Shown in pieces: positions 16,221 to 24,410 of a DNA stretch of 64,000 bases. The position numbers and the translations under genes were made by a program. The DNA is taken from NCBI GenBank assembly GCA_958433005.1, contig CAUAWV010000001.1, positions 1-64,000 on the forward strand, in the 5' to 3' direction. The number at the start of each line of letters is the position of its first letter. Position 1 is the first letter of the stretch. The notes below the pieces were generated by a model. That model was given only the letters and a program-made list of their open reading frames with translations, was not told where the DNA came from and did not search any database. Source of the DNA: an uncultured Collinsella sp. Its GTDB lineage: Bacteria; Actinomycetota; Coriobacteriia; Coriobacteriales; Coriobacteriaceae.

Positions 16221-18812
16221 ATGACCGCGTACTACCAGCAGGTGCTCGAGGGCACATACGACAACCACGTGCTTCCGTTTTTGTGGATGAAGGGCGAGAG
16301 CCATAAGACCATTGCCGAGTATCTGGAAAAGATCGCCGGCGCCGACATCCACGAGGTCTGTCTCGAAAGCCGCCCACACCCCGATTTTTGCGGCGAGGGC
16401 TGGTGGCGCGACTTGCGCTTTGTCATTGACGAGTGCAAGCAGCTGGGCCTTAAGCTCTGGATCTTGGACGACGCGCACTTCCCCACGGGCTTTGCCAACG
16501 GCGCCGTCAAGGAGGCCGTGCCCGAGCTCCGCAAGATCGTGCTCACGCACCGCACGTTCGACATCGTGGGCCCCACGTCCGCCGCGAGCATCGCGCTCGC
16601 CAACATGCTCGACAAAACGGAGCGCTTCTACGGCGTGACATTTATGCAGGACGGCAGCCCCGTCGACGTCGCTTACCGAGTAATCGACGATGCAGACGGC
16701 AACCCCAGCCGCCTGGTCTTCGATGCACCTGCGGGCCTCACGCAGGCATGCGTGATGTTCACGAGCGGCAAGACCTCCTACAACGAGGACTACATCAATA
16801 TGGTCGACCGCGCCTCGGTGGCGCAGCTCATCGATGCTGTCTACGAGCCGCATTTTGAGCATCTGGGCGATGAGTTTGGCAAGACCATCTTGGGCTTTTT
16901 CTCCGATGAGCCCGGATTTGCCAACGAGAAGGGCACCACGGGCCCCGATGGCATCTCGGACACGCTCATCGGCAAGGCCACCGCGCCCCTACCCTGGTCG
17001 GCCGAGCTTGAGCGTCGCCTGCGCGCGGCACTGGGCGAGCGCTACCTGGCCGAGCTCCCGCACCTGTGGGACCGCGAGCCGGCCGGCGCGCACGTACGCC
17101 ACGTCTATATGGACATCGCGAGCACCCTCTATAAGGAGTGCTTCTGCGACCAGCTCGGAGACTGGTGCCGCGCGCGCGGCGTGCAGTACATCGGCCACGT
17201 TATCGAGGACAAGGACTGCCACGCGCGCCTGGGCGTGGGCGCCGGGCACTACTTCCGCGCCGTGGGCGGTCAGGACATGGCGGGCGTCGACATCGTGATC
17301 AACCAGCTGGTACCCGGCATGGACCGCGGCCTTCACAGCTACGGACGCGGCGTGTGGGACCTCGAGTTCTATAACTACGTGCTGCCCAAGCTGGGCTCCT
17401 CGGCAGCACACCTCGACCCCAAAAAGCAGGGGCGCTGCATGGCCGAGGTCTTTGGCGCATTTGGATGGCACGAAGGCCTACGCGAGATGAAGTGGATCGC
17501 CGATCATTTTTTGGTGCGCGGCGTCAATTGGTTTGTGCCGCATGCCTTTAGCATGGCCGCCTTCCCCGACTGGGACTGCCCGCCGCATTTCTATGCGCAT
17601 GGCCAAAACCCCCAGTTTGCACACTTTGGGCAGCTTATGAGCTACATGAACCGTACGGCGAGCCTGCTGAGCGGCGGGCGCGCAACGACCCCGGTGGCGC
17701 TTCTCTACCATGCGGACGCCGAGTGGGCAGGCGAGGCGAACTTTATGCAGCATGCCGCCTCCGAGCTTATGCGCGCGCAGGTCGACTTTGACATCGTGCC
17801 GGCAGAGGCATTTGAGGACGCAGGGCGCTATGCCGTTGAAATTGCCGCAGACGGTAGCGGCTTTAGCGTGAACGGCCAGGCATACCGCTGCCTGGTGATG
17901 CCCGGAGCCGAGTTTGTCGGCGAAGCCGTGCTCGACTTTGCCGCGCGTGCCGCAGCCGCAGGTGTTGCCGTGTACGCGCTGGATGAGTTGCCGAACAAGC
18001 GCTACGACGGTGACACTGCAGGTCGCGAGGGCTTTGCCTCCCTGGATGCAGCCGCGGTCGCCGGCATCAAACTCCTGGCGACCACCGAGCTCGCAGACAC
18101 ACTTGCCAACACCGGCATGCAGACCGTGGTTTGCGCCGAGCCCCAGCCCTGGCTGCGCGCACTGCGCTACGAGCGGGCGGGCGAGACCTATCTGATGCTC
18201 GTCAACGAGCATCCCAAGCAGGGCATCTCCACTCAGATTGCGCTTGCCGACGGCACACCCGTTGCAGGCGCGCGCCTCGATCTGCTCAACGGCACCGAGC
18301 CCGCCGCCTTTGACGGCACGCTCGAGCTGGCTCCCTACGAGAGCTGCATCGTGGTCCTTGAGGCTACAGGTTCCGTTGCTGTGGCAACCGCCGAAGACGA
18401 AGCCACATGCGTCGACGGGCCCTGGGCGGTTGCCTTCTCTGCCCCTGGCACCGATGCCTTTGGCGAGTCTGTTGAGCTTGCAGACCTGCACGACCTTTCC
18501 TCGGCCGAGTTCCCCGGCAAGGCCGGCACATTCCGCTACCAGGCTTCCTTTGTCCTGGGCGAAGCGGCCACCCGCACCGTCATCGACCTTGGCGAGGTCT
18601 TTGAGACCGCAACCGTCACCCTCGACGGCAAATCCCTCGGCACGCGCATCTGTCCGCCTTACTGCTTTGAGGCCGGCGCGCTTTTGGCCGGCGAGCACGC
18701 GCTTGCGATCGATATCATCAACACCCTCGACCATGCCGTCCCCGACGTGTTCGGCATGACCGAGCCCTCCGAGCCCAGCGGTCTCTTGGGGCCCGTACGC
18801 GTGCTCGGGTAA
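16221..18812 (+). CDS. Glycoside hydrolase, GH106-like (alpha-L-rhamnosidase type)
   Basis: An 863-residue intracellular enzyme without a signal peptide. The N-terminal region (HVLPFLWMKGESHKTIAEYL; LKLWILDDAHFPTGFANG) resembles the GH106/rhamnosidase TIM-barrel pattern in which an acidic YDE-type segment precedes PxGxAxG. Further on are GFFSDEPGF, a DQLGDWCRARG helix and a C-terminal beta-rich domain with a jelly-roll end (about 730-863). Start 16221 is fixed by AAGGAGGATCC; the open frame runs further upstream but only as antisense of the AraC gene. The family call is from motif memory and the substrate is unknown. Confidence 0.75.
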   Translation: MTAYYQQVLEGTYDNHVLPFLWMKGESHKTIAEYLEKIAGADIHEVCLESRPHPDFCGEGWWRDLRFVIDECKQLGLKLWILDDAHFPTGFANGAVKEAVPELRKIVLTHRTFDIVGPTSAASIALANMLDKTERFYGVTFMQDGSPVDVAYRVIDDADGNPSRLVFDAPAGLTQACVMFTSGKTSYNEDYINMVDRASVAQLIDAVYEPHFEHLGDEFGKTILGFFSDEPGFANEKGTTGPDGISDTLIGKATAPLPWSAELERRLRAALGERYLAELPHLWDREPAGAHVRHVYMDIASTLYKECFCDQLGDWCRARGVQYIGHVIEDKDCHARLGVGAGHYFRAVGGQDMAGVDIVINQLVPGMDRGLHSYGRGVWDLEFYNYVLPKLGSSAAHLDPKKQGRCMAEVFGAFGWHEGLREMKWIADHFLVRGVNWFVPHAFSMAAFPDWDCPPHFYAHGQNPQFAHFGQLMSYMNRTASLLSGGRATTPVALLYHADAEWAGEANFMQHAASELMRAQVDFDIVPAEAFEDAGRYAVEIAADGSGFSVNGQAYRCLVMPGAEFVGEAVLDFAARAAAAGVAVYALDELPNKRYDGDTAGREGFASLDAAAVAGIKLLATTELADTLANTGMQTVVCAEPQPWLRALRYERAGETYLMLVNEHPKQGISTQIALADGTPVAGARLDLLNGTEPAAFDGTLELAPYESCIVVLEATGSVAVATAEDEATCVDGPWAVAFSAPGTDAFGESVELADLHDLSSAEFPGKAGTFRYQASFVLGEAATRTVIDLGEVFETATVTLDGKSLGTRICPPYCFEAGALLAGEHALAIDIINTLDHAVPDVFGMTEPSEPSGLLGPVRVLG

Positions 18813-18871
18813 CGCCCCGGGCGCAAACGGCCCAACAAGGACAGCGCCCTATGTTGAGCCCACAACAGCGA

Positions 18872-19009
18872 GCGGGCCCCTGGTGCGGCAAATTGGGCCG
18901 AAAGAGGAGGGATGTGTGCTTCCGCACGCGCCCGACGATTGAAGCCCAAGGTGCCGTGCCAAGGGCCCGCGCAGCGTCGAGCGGTCCGTCGTTCATAGAC
19001 CGGCGGACC
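18872..19009 (+). ncRNA. Structured repeat, copy C (diverged)
   Basis: P1 left arm GCGGGCCCCTGGTGCGGCA (18872-18890) pairs with 18952-18970 (19 positions, one mismatch, two wobbles). P2 (18909-18919 with 18924-18933) has a TTCC loop and one bulged A. A short P3, GGTCCG (18983-18988) with CGGACC (19004-19009), follows. The flank CAGCGA before P1, the stretch CAAATTGG after it and GCAGCGTCGAGC after P1 are shared with copies A or B, which makes this the same family though the arms differ. It lies between the GH106-like gene and the RpiR regulator gene. Confidence 0.5.
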
Positions 19010-19084
19010 AAAACTCCCAGCCAAGCCGAACGTTTTATTTATCGCTATGATTGGTTTATCGCGACGCAAACGCATAGGAGCCAT

Positions 19085-19939
19085 ATGGATATCAGGCGGA
19101 AGATCACGCAGGGCAAAAGCCTCACCCCCACCGAGCAACAACTTGGGCAAACGGCGCTCGCCATGGGCGAGGATGTGCGCGGGCTTTCCATTAAGGAATT
19201 TGCCGCGCGCGCCAACGTTTCGGTCGCGAGCGTTCACCGCTTTTGCAAAAAGCTCGGCCTCGAGGGATTCAAAGACCTCAAGGTCGAGCTCATCCGCCAG
19301 GCGACCGAGGCGGGCAACCGGCGCGACGTGGACATCAACTTTCCCTTCGATGCCACCTCCACCCCTGCGCAGGTGATGGAGCGCATGGAGGGGCTCTACC
19401 AGACCACCTTGGCCGAAACGCAGGAGCTGCTCGACCCTGCACAGCTCGACCACGCCGCCAAGCTCATCATGCGCGCCGGCACCGTGGACATCTACACGGG
19501 CTCGCATAACCTGTATCCAGCGGGAATGTTCCGCGATCGCCTGCTTTCCGCCGGCAAAAGCGCGACGTGCCACGACAGCGTCGAGGCGCAGGTGCGCACG
19601 GCGCTCGCCTCGGGTCCCGACCATGTGGCAATCATCATCTCCTACAGCGGCCTTGCCCCCAACCTCAAGGAGATCTTGCCGATCCTTAGCAGTCGACATG
19701 TCCCGGTCATCGTCATCGGCACGCCGTACTGTGCCCGCATTCACCCCGGCTTTGCCGCCTATCTCACGGTAAGCGACCACGAGAGCATGACGCACCGCAT
19801 CACGCAGTTCGCCAGCCATATCGCCGTGCAATACGTACTCGATTCGCTCTATAGCAGCTACTTTGCCAAAGATTACGCCCGCTGCTCCGAGTTCTTAGAG
19901 CGCTCGTTCCCCTACACCCGCCTCCCCGGACTCAAGTAA
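19085..19939 (+). CDS. RpiR/MurR-family transcriptional regulator
   Basis: A 284-residue regulator with an N-terminal helix-turn-helix of the RpiR type (IKEFAARANVSVASVHRFCKKLGLEGFKDLK, residues about 38-70) and a C-terminal SIS sugar-phosphate-binding domain (about 125-260) that includes YTGSHNLYPAGMF and IISYSGLAPNLKEIL. Start 19085 has GGAG upstream; the long frame before it crosses structured repeat C. Such proteins sense a sugar phosphate. The target is not clear; it follows the GH106-like gene in the same direction, 272 nt away. Confidence 0.92.
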   Translation: MDIRRKITQGKSLTPTEQQLGQTALAMGEDVRGLSIKEFAARANVSVASVHRFCKKLGLEGFKDLKVELIRQATEAGNRRDVDINFPFDATSTPAQVMERMEGLYQTTLAETQELLDPAQLDHAAKLIMRAGTVDIYTGSHNLYPAGMFRDRLLSAGKSATCHDSVEAQVRTALASGPDHVAIIISYSGLAPNLKEILPILSSRHVPVIVIGTPYCARIHPGFAAYLTVSDHESMTHRITQFASHIAVQYVLDSLYSSYFAKDYARCSEFLERSFPYTRLPGLK

Positions 19940-19942
19940 CAA

Positions 19943-20040
19943 CGAGCGAGGATTATTGGACACTCAAATAACGAGCGTGGATAATCTCCCGTTTTTGACC
20001 TGGATGCAGGCTCAAAGTGGGAGATTATCCACGCTCATTT
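19943..20040 (+). repeat. Long hairpin repeat, copy 1 (loop inverted)
   Basis: An 18-bp perfect inverted repeat (19973-19990 and 20019-20036, core GTGGATAATCTCCC) flanks a 28-base loop (19991-20018). Two more copies are at 31.0 and 39.8 kb. The flanks (ACGAGCGAGGATT upstream, TGCGGGTA downstream) have the same orientation in all copies, but the loop here matches the reverse complement of the loop of copy 2 at 25 of 28 positions. One stem pair differs from the other copies (C-G here, A-T there), with pairing kept. Confidence 0.85.
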
Positions 20041-20047
20041 TGCGGGT

Positions 20048-20101
20048 AGTCATTGGGGACGTTCTTGAATGACTAGTCGTTTAAGAACGTCCCCAACGAC
20101 T
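20048..20101. repeat. Twin hairpins with complementary loops (GGGGACGT family)
   Basis: Stem AGTCATT (20048-20054) with AATGACT (20068-20074) holds the loop GGGGACGTTCTTG. Stem AGTCGTT (20075-20081) with AACGACT (20095-20101) holds TAAGAACGTCCCC. The loops are complementary over 12 bases, and the stems differ by one compensated pair. It directly follows the long hairpin repeat copy 1 and precedes structured repeat copy B. Confidence 0.85.
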
Positions 20102-20107
20102 ACATCA

Positions 20108-20336
20108 GGAGTGTCCCCAGGTGTCGGCAGAAAAGGAACGTCCCCAAGTGCCGCATCTGGACCAGGACAACGCCGATGTTTTGGTAGCGACAGCGAAAAC
20201 CCGCCAGAGCGAGCAAGGTGCCTTGAAACGAGGCGGCATTGACCTTCTGGTCATGCCGCCGAAGTTGAAAGGCAGATTGCCGCTCTGGCGGGTTTGCAGC
20301 GTCGAGCAGTTACGGCGTTTGGTAAAACGCCGTAAC
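20108..20336 (+). ncRNA. Structured repeat, copy B
   Basis: Same order as copy A. A GGGAC-type segment (20108-20154) is followed by P1 AAACCCGCCAGAGCG plus GCAA (20197-20216, bulged A at 20212) pairing with 20277-20295. P2 GGCGGCATTGACC (20232-20244) pairs with GGTCATGCCGCC around a TTCT loop. P3 (20309-20320 with 20324-20336) is identical in sequence to P3 of copy A. P1 has entirely different bases from copy A but pairs just as well and keeps the bulged A. Its last base is also the last base of the pyrE stop codon on the opposite strand. Confidence 0.6.
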
Positions 20337-21016
20337 TAACGAGCTCCGTACTGCTCGTAATAGGCGTCGATAGCGGCCTTGAGCTCGTCGTCGATGACGA
20401 CTTTGCCGTCGATCTCGTGGTTGTAGAGGGTCTCGACGACCTCGGCCATGGAGACGATGCTCGCGACGGGGAAACCGTACTTGGCCTCGATCTCCTTCTG
20501 CGCGGTGGTCACGCCACCCTTGCCGACCTCCATGCGGTTGAGGGACACGATGAGGCCCTTGATCTCGACATCGGCAGCAGCCTTGACCTTGGGATAGGTC
20601 TCGTCGATGGACTTACCGCTGGTGGTGACGTCCTCGACCATGACCACGCGGTCGCCGTCCTGGGGCTCGTAGCCCAGCAGGTTGCCCTTGTCGGCGCCGT
20701 GGTCCTTGGCCTCCTTGCGATCGCAGCAGTACTTGACCTCCTTGCCGTACAGCTCGTGGTAGGCAATTGCGGTCACGACGGCCAGCGGAATACCCTTGTA
20801 GGCCGGTCCAAACAGCACGTCAAAGTCGTCGCCAAAGTTATCGTGGATGGCCTGGGCGTAATACTCGCCCAGCTTCTTGAGCTGATAGCCCGTCACATAG
20901 GCGCCGGCGTTCATAAAGAACGGGGACTGACGGCCGCTCTTGAGCGTAAAGCTGCCGAATTTAAGAACGTCGGACTCAACCATGAACTTGATGAACTCTT
21001 GCTTGTAAGCCTCCAT
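20336..21016 (-). CDS. pyrE: Orotate phosphoribosyltransferase
   Basis: A 226-residue type I phosphoribosyltransferase. It has the PRPP-binding motif RVVMVEDVTTSGKSIDE, the substrate loop FGPAYKGIPLAVV and the flexible catalytic loop around YCCDRKEAKDHGADKGN. It converts orotate and PRPP to OMP in pyrimidine synthesis. Start 21016 (MEAYKQEF) has GAGAGGAG upstream; the frame back to 21100 has no site. It stands alone here, without pyrF or other pyr genes; the neighbouring mgtA is divergent. Confidence 0.95.
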   Translation of the reverse strand: MEAYKQEFIKFMVESDVLKFGSFTLKSGRQSPFFMNAGAYVTGYQLKKLGEYYAQAIHDNFGDDFDVLFGPAYKGIPLAVVTAIAYHELYGKEVKYCCDRKEAKDHGADKGNLLGYEPQDGDRVVMVEDVTTSGKSIDETYPKVKAAADVEIKGLIVSLNRMEVGKGGVTTAQKEIEAKYGFPVASIVSMAEVVETLYNHEIDGKVVIDDELKAAIDAYYEQYGAR

Positions 21017-21145
21017 GCGGGCTCCTCTCGTAATCGCGTACGTGCCTTCCAGTTTAGCGCAGGCAGGGCGCGTTGCGGGCGCGCTTTGGGGCCTCGGCAT
21101 TCTGTAAAGGCTTTGTCAGGGGCAATGGTTTTCCAAACAAAGGGG

Positions 21146-21174
21146 TTGACACGACAAACCCCCTCATCAAGAAT
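21146..21174 (+). promoter_or_regulatory. Promoter of the mgtA leader
   Basis: A perfect -35 TTGACA (21146-21151), 17 bases, then AAGAAT (21169-21174), a four-of-six match to the -10 consensus. This would start a transcript near 21181 with about 270 nt of leader before mgtA, containing the 23-codon ORF and a hairpin. Confidence 0.6.
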
Positions 21175-21240
21175 ACGGGCGGATTGTAACGGGTACGTGA
21201 TACCTGAAGCGCATCGCGCCCGGCCTTAAGGAGGTGTGCC

Positions 21241-21312
21241 ATGGAAGGCAGTCATAGTCGAAAAACCTGCATGTCGCCCTCGGCACGCCGCGAGGATTCC
21301 GCACACGCATAA
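21241..21312 (+). CDS. Short leader ORF upstream of mgtA
   Basis: A 23-codon ORF (MEGSHSRKTC...) with an excellent ribosome site, AAGGAGGT at 21228-21235. It lies between the predicted promoter and mgtA, 140 nt before the mgtA start. It is basic (six Arg, Lys or His in the first 17 residues) and has one Pro. In enteric bacteria mgtA is controlled by translation of a short leader peptide; the position here suggests an analogous device, though the sequence is unrelated. It may also encode a small protein. Confidence 0.55.
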   Translation: MEGSHSRKTCMSPSARREDSAHA

Positions 21313-21337
21313 GCGCCAACAGCCGACCGTCAAAACC

Positions 21338-21366
21338 ACCACAAAGGTGCCCGTCCCCTTTGTGGT
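21338..21366. repeat. Hairpin of the GGGAC family in the mgtA leader
   Basis: ACCACAAAGG (21338-21347) pairs with CCTTTGTGGT (21357-21366) around a nine-base loop. The same stem recurs at 49947-49975 with a nearly complementary loop. It lies between the leader ORF and mgtA. Confidence 0.85.
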
Positions 21367-21452
21367 AGCTCGCGAGCATGACGTGAGCGACATCTAGGTC
21401 TTTTGAAGCACATACGACACGTACGCTAACTCCCTTCAACAAGGAGGACCCT

Positions 21453-24221
21453 ATGCTGATGCTCAAAACCGCCACGGTACTCGAAGCTATCTCCAAGAGC
21501 CGCCGCACGGCGCGCCCCGCCGCTCACACCGGCATGTCCAAGAACACCATATTCGCCGCCACCCATAGCGCCGAGGATGCCTTCGTGCTGCTCGACGCCA
21601 CAGCCGACGGCCTCACCGCCGAGCACGCCGCCGAGCGCCTGAGCGCCGTCGGCCCCAACACCATCGAGGCGCCGACCAAGACGCTCGCCCGCCGCATCGC
21701 CGACGCGTTCGTCGATCCCTTCGCTGGCATCCTCGCCGCCCTCGCACTGGTCTCGCTCTACATCGACGTGCTCGCCGTGCCCGAGCTGCAGCGTGACCCC
21801 TCCACGGTCATCGTCATCGGCATCATGCTGCTGGTATCGGGCGGCATGAAGTTTATCCAGGAAGCCCGCAGCGGCAATGCGGCCGAGGCCCTTAAGGACC
21901 TGGTCTCCAACACCTGCTGTGCCCTGCGCGACGGCGAGCGCGTCGAGATCCCCTTCGACGAGCTCGTCCCCGGCGATGTAATCCGCCTCTCTGCCGGCGA
22001 CATGGTGCCGGCAGATGCCCGCATCATCACCGCGCGCGACCTGTTTGTGATCGAGTCCGCGCTCACGGGCGAGAGCGAGGCCGTCGAGAAGACCTCTGCC
22101 GCAGCTGTCATTGAGGGCGCCGACAGCTCCGCGTTGCCGCTGTCTGCCTGCAAGAACATCGTCTTTACCGGCACCTCCGTGCAAAACGGCACCGCCATGG
22201 CACTCGTCGTTGCCACCGGCTCGGACACATACCTGGGCGGCATCGCCAAGATGCTCAACGGGCGCGGCGAGAAGAGCGCGTTTGACCGCGGCGTCTCGAG
22301 CGTCTCCATGCTGCTCGTGCGCCTCATGCTCGTTATGGCGCCGGCGGTCTTTGCCATCAACGCCGCCACCAAGGGCAACGTCATCGATGCGCTGTTGTTC
22401 GCCACGAGCGTGGCCGTGGGCATCACGCCGCAGATGCTTCCCGTCATCGTGACCACGAGCCTGTCGCAGGGCGCCAAGGACCTCGCCCGTCGCCAGGTTA
22501 TCGTCAAGGAACTGCCGGCGATCCAAAACCTCGGCGCGATGGACGTCCTGTGCTGCGACAAGACCGGCACCCTCACCGAGGACCGCATCGTGCTCGAGCG
22601 CTACCTCAACACCGACGGCAACGAGGATGCACGCGTGCTGCGCCATGCGTTTTTGAACAGCTTCTTCCAGACCGGCCTCAAAAACCTTATCGACCTGGCC
22701 GTCATCGACCGTGCCGATGTGACGCCCTCGACCGTCGTGCCCGATTCCATGCTGGGCCAGAGCCTGCGCGACCGCTATACCAAGGTCGACGAGGTGCCCT
22801 TCGATTTCTCGCGCCGTCGCCTGAGCGTAGTTGTCGCCGACGCCCAAGGCAAAACCCAGATGGTTACCAAGGGCGCTGCCGAGGAAATGCTCGAGATCTG
22901 CTCCTTTGTCGAGGTCGATGGCATCGCTCAGCCGCTCACCGACGAGAGGCTCGCCCAGATTCGAAAGCAGGTCGCCGGACTTAACGCCGAGGGCCTGCGC
23001 GTGATTGCCGTGGCGCAGAAGACCAATCCGCGCTGCGTGGGCGAGTTTGGCATCGCCGACGAGTGCGACATGGTGCTGATGGGCTTTTTGGCCTTCCTCG
23101 ATCCGCCCAAGGCGAGTGCCGCGGGCGCCGTCGCCACCCTCGAGGCCAAGGGCGTGGCGGTCAAGGTCCTGACCGGCGACAACGATCGCGTCGCCGCCAC
23201 CGTCTGCGAGCAGATCGGTATCGACGCGAGCAATGTCTTGCTGGGCTCCGAGATCGATGCGCTCGATGACGCCGAGCTTGCCGAGCGCGCCGAGCACACC
23301 CACCTCTTCGCCAAGCTCTCGCCGCTGCAGAAGGCGCGTCTGGTGCGCGTCATGCGCGAGCTGCTCGGCCACACCGTGGGCTTTATGGGCGACGGCATCA
23401 ACGACGCCGCCGCCATGCGCGCGAGCGACTGCGGCATCTCGGTCGATTCGGCCGTCGACATCGCCAAGGAATCCGCCGATATCATCTTGCTTCAGAAGGA
23501 CCTGGGCGTGCTCGAGCGCGGCATCATCGAAGGCCGCCGCACCTACGGCAACCTGCTCAAGTACCTCAAGACCACGGTGAGCTCCAACTTTGGCAACGTA
23601 CTGTCCGTGACCGTCGCGAGCCTGTTCCTGCCGTTTTTGCCCATGAGCGCCCTGCAGCTGGTGTTGCTGTCGCTGGTCTACGAGATCGTGTGTATCGCGC
23701 TGCCGTGGGACACCGTCGATGACGCCTGGACCGCCCGTCCGCGCGCCTGGGACGCCGCGTCCATTAAGGGCTTTATGCTCGAGTTGGGTCCCGTGAGCTC
23801 GCTGTTTGACATCGTAACCTTCGCCGCGCTCTTCTTTGTGGTGTGCCCTGCCACCGTAGGCGCAAGCTGGTCCGAGCTCGCCGGGACGGGCAACGCCGCA
23901 GGCATGGCGGCCTTTGTGGCGCTCTTCCAGAGCGGCTGGTTTGTCGAGTCCATGTGGTCGCAGACGCTCGTGATCCACATGCTGCGCTCCCCGCGCCTGC
24001 CGAGCCCGCGCGACCACGCCGCGCCCGCGCTGTGCGTTCTCACCGTGCTGGGCCTGGCGCTCGTCACCTGGCTGCCGGCAAGCCCCATCGCCGATGCGCT
24101 CGGCCTCTTGCCGCTGCCGGCGAGCTTCTTCGCGCTGCTCATCGGCATCGTCACCGCCTACATCGCGCTCACTCAGCTGGCAAAGCGCCGCTACATTGCC
24201 CGCCACGGCGAGCTGCTGTGA
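21453..24221 (+). CDS. mgtA: Magnesium-transporting P-type ATPase (type IIIB)
   Basis: A 922-residue P-type ATPase. It has an actuator-domain motif LTGESEAVEK (TGES, about residue 212), a phosphorylation motif CDKTGTLTED (Asp at about 369), KGAAEEML in the nucleotide-binding domain and the hinge GDGINDAAAM (about 646). About ten membrane segments are seen, with three pairs after the hinge, as in MgtA/MgtB. It imports Mg2+ across the cytoplasmic membrane using ATP. Its length is typical. AAGGAGG lies before the ATG. Divergent from pyrE, with a 435-bp region holding a promoter, a leader ORF and a hairpin. Confidence 0.96.
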   Translation: MLMLKTATVLEAISKSRRTARPAAHTGMSKNTIFAATHSAEDAFVLLDATADGLTAEHAAERLSAVGPNTIEAPTKTLARRIADAFVDPFAGILAALALVSLYIDVLAVPELQRDPSTVIVIGIMLLVSGGMKFIQEARSGNAAEALKDLVSNTCCALRDGERVEIPFDELVPGDVIRLSAGDMVPADARIITARDLFVIESALTGESEAVEKTSAAAVIEGADSSALPLSACKNIVFTGTSVQNGTAMALVVATGSDTYLGGIAKMLNGRGEKSAFDRGVSSVSMLLVRLMLVMAPAVFAINAATKGNVIDALLFATSVAVGITPQMLPVIVTTSLSQGAKDLARRQVIVKELPAIQNLGAMDVLCCDKTGTLTEDRIVLERYLNTDGNEDARVLRHAFLNSFFQTGLKNLIDLAVIDRADVTPSTVVPDSMLGQSLRDRYTKVDEVPFDFSRRRLSVVVADAQGKTQMVTKGAAEEMLEICSFVEVDGIAQPLTDERLAQIRKQVAGLNAEGLRVIAVAQKTNPRCVGEFGIADECDMVLMGFLAFLDPPKASAAGAVATLEAKGVAVKVLTGDNDRVAATVCEQIGIDASNVLLGSEIDALDDAELAERAEHTHLFAKLSPLQKARLVRVMRELLGHTVGFMGDGINDAAAMRASDCGISVDSAVDIAKESADIILLQKDLGVLERGIIEGRRTYGNLLKYLKTTVSSNFGNVLSVTVASLFLPFLPMSALQLVLLSLVYEIVCIALPWDTVDDAWTARPRAWDAASIKGFMLELGPVSSLFDIVTFAALFFVVCPATVGASWSELAGTGNAAGMAAFVALFQSGWFVESMWSQTLVIHMLRSPRLPSPRDHAAPALCVLTVLGLALVTWLPASPIADALGLLPLPASFFALLIGIVTAYIALTQLAKRRYIARHGELL

Positions 24222-24280
24222 CGCCCGAATCGTGGCGCGCGACCCATCAGGCGGTCAAAAAGTCCCGTCTCAAGTTAAAC

Positions 24281-24309
24281 CACTCATTTAAGTACGTCCC
24301 CAATGAGTG
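24281..24309. repeat. Hairpin of the GGGGACGT family
   Basis: CACTCATT (24281-24288) pairs with AATGAGTG (24302-24309) around TAAGTACGTCCCC, the same loop as at 31161-31173. It is a single (not twin) copy after mgtA, in the 189-bp convergent gap with the GH140-like gene. Confidence 0.85.
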
Positions 24310-24410
24310 CGGCGGAATGGCTCCCCTTGACAGCTTAAAGCCGTCATGCAGGAACCATTCCGTCGCAGCCTTATGAAAGGGACTGGGTTGTAAATGTTGG
24401 AGAAGAGCCG

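Noticed and set aside
19973..20036. Long hairpin repeats as simple terminators
   Set aside because: No T-run follows the stems, they occur with conserved flanks at three unrelated places, and the loop orientation varies, so a repeat family is the better description.
21426..24206. 926-codon open frame antisense to mgtA
   Set aside because: It mirrors mgtA, whose protein has all P-type ATPase motifs. The antisense protein is low-complexity and rich in Gly, Arg and His; long antisense frames are expected in GC-rich codon usage.
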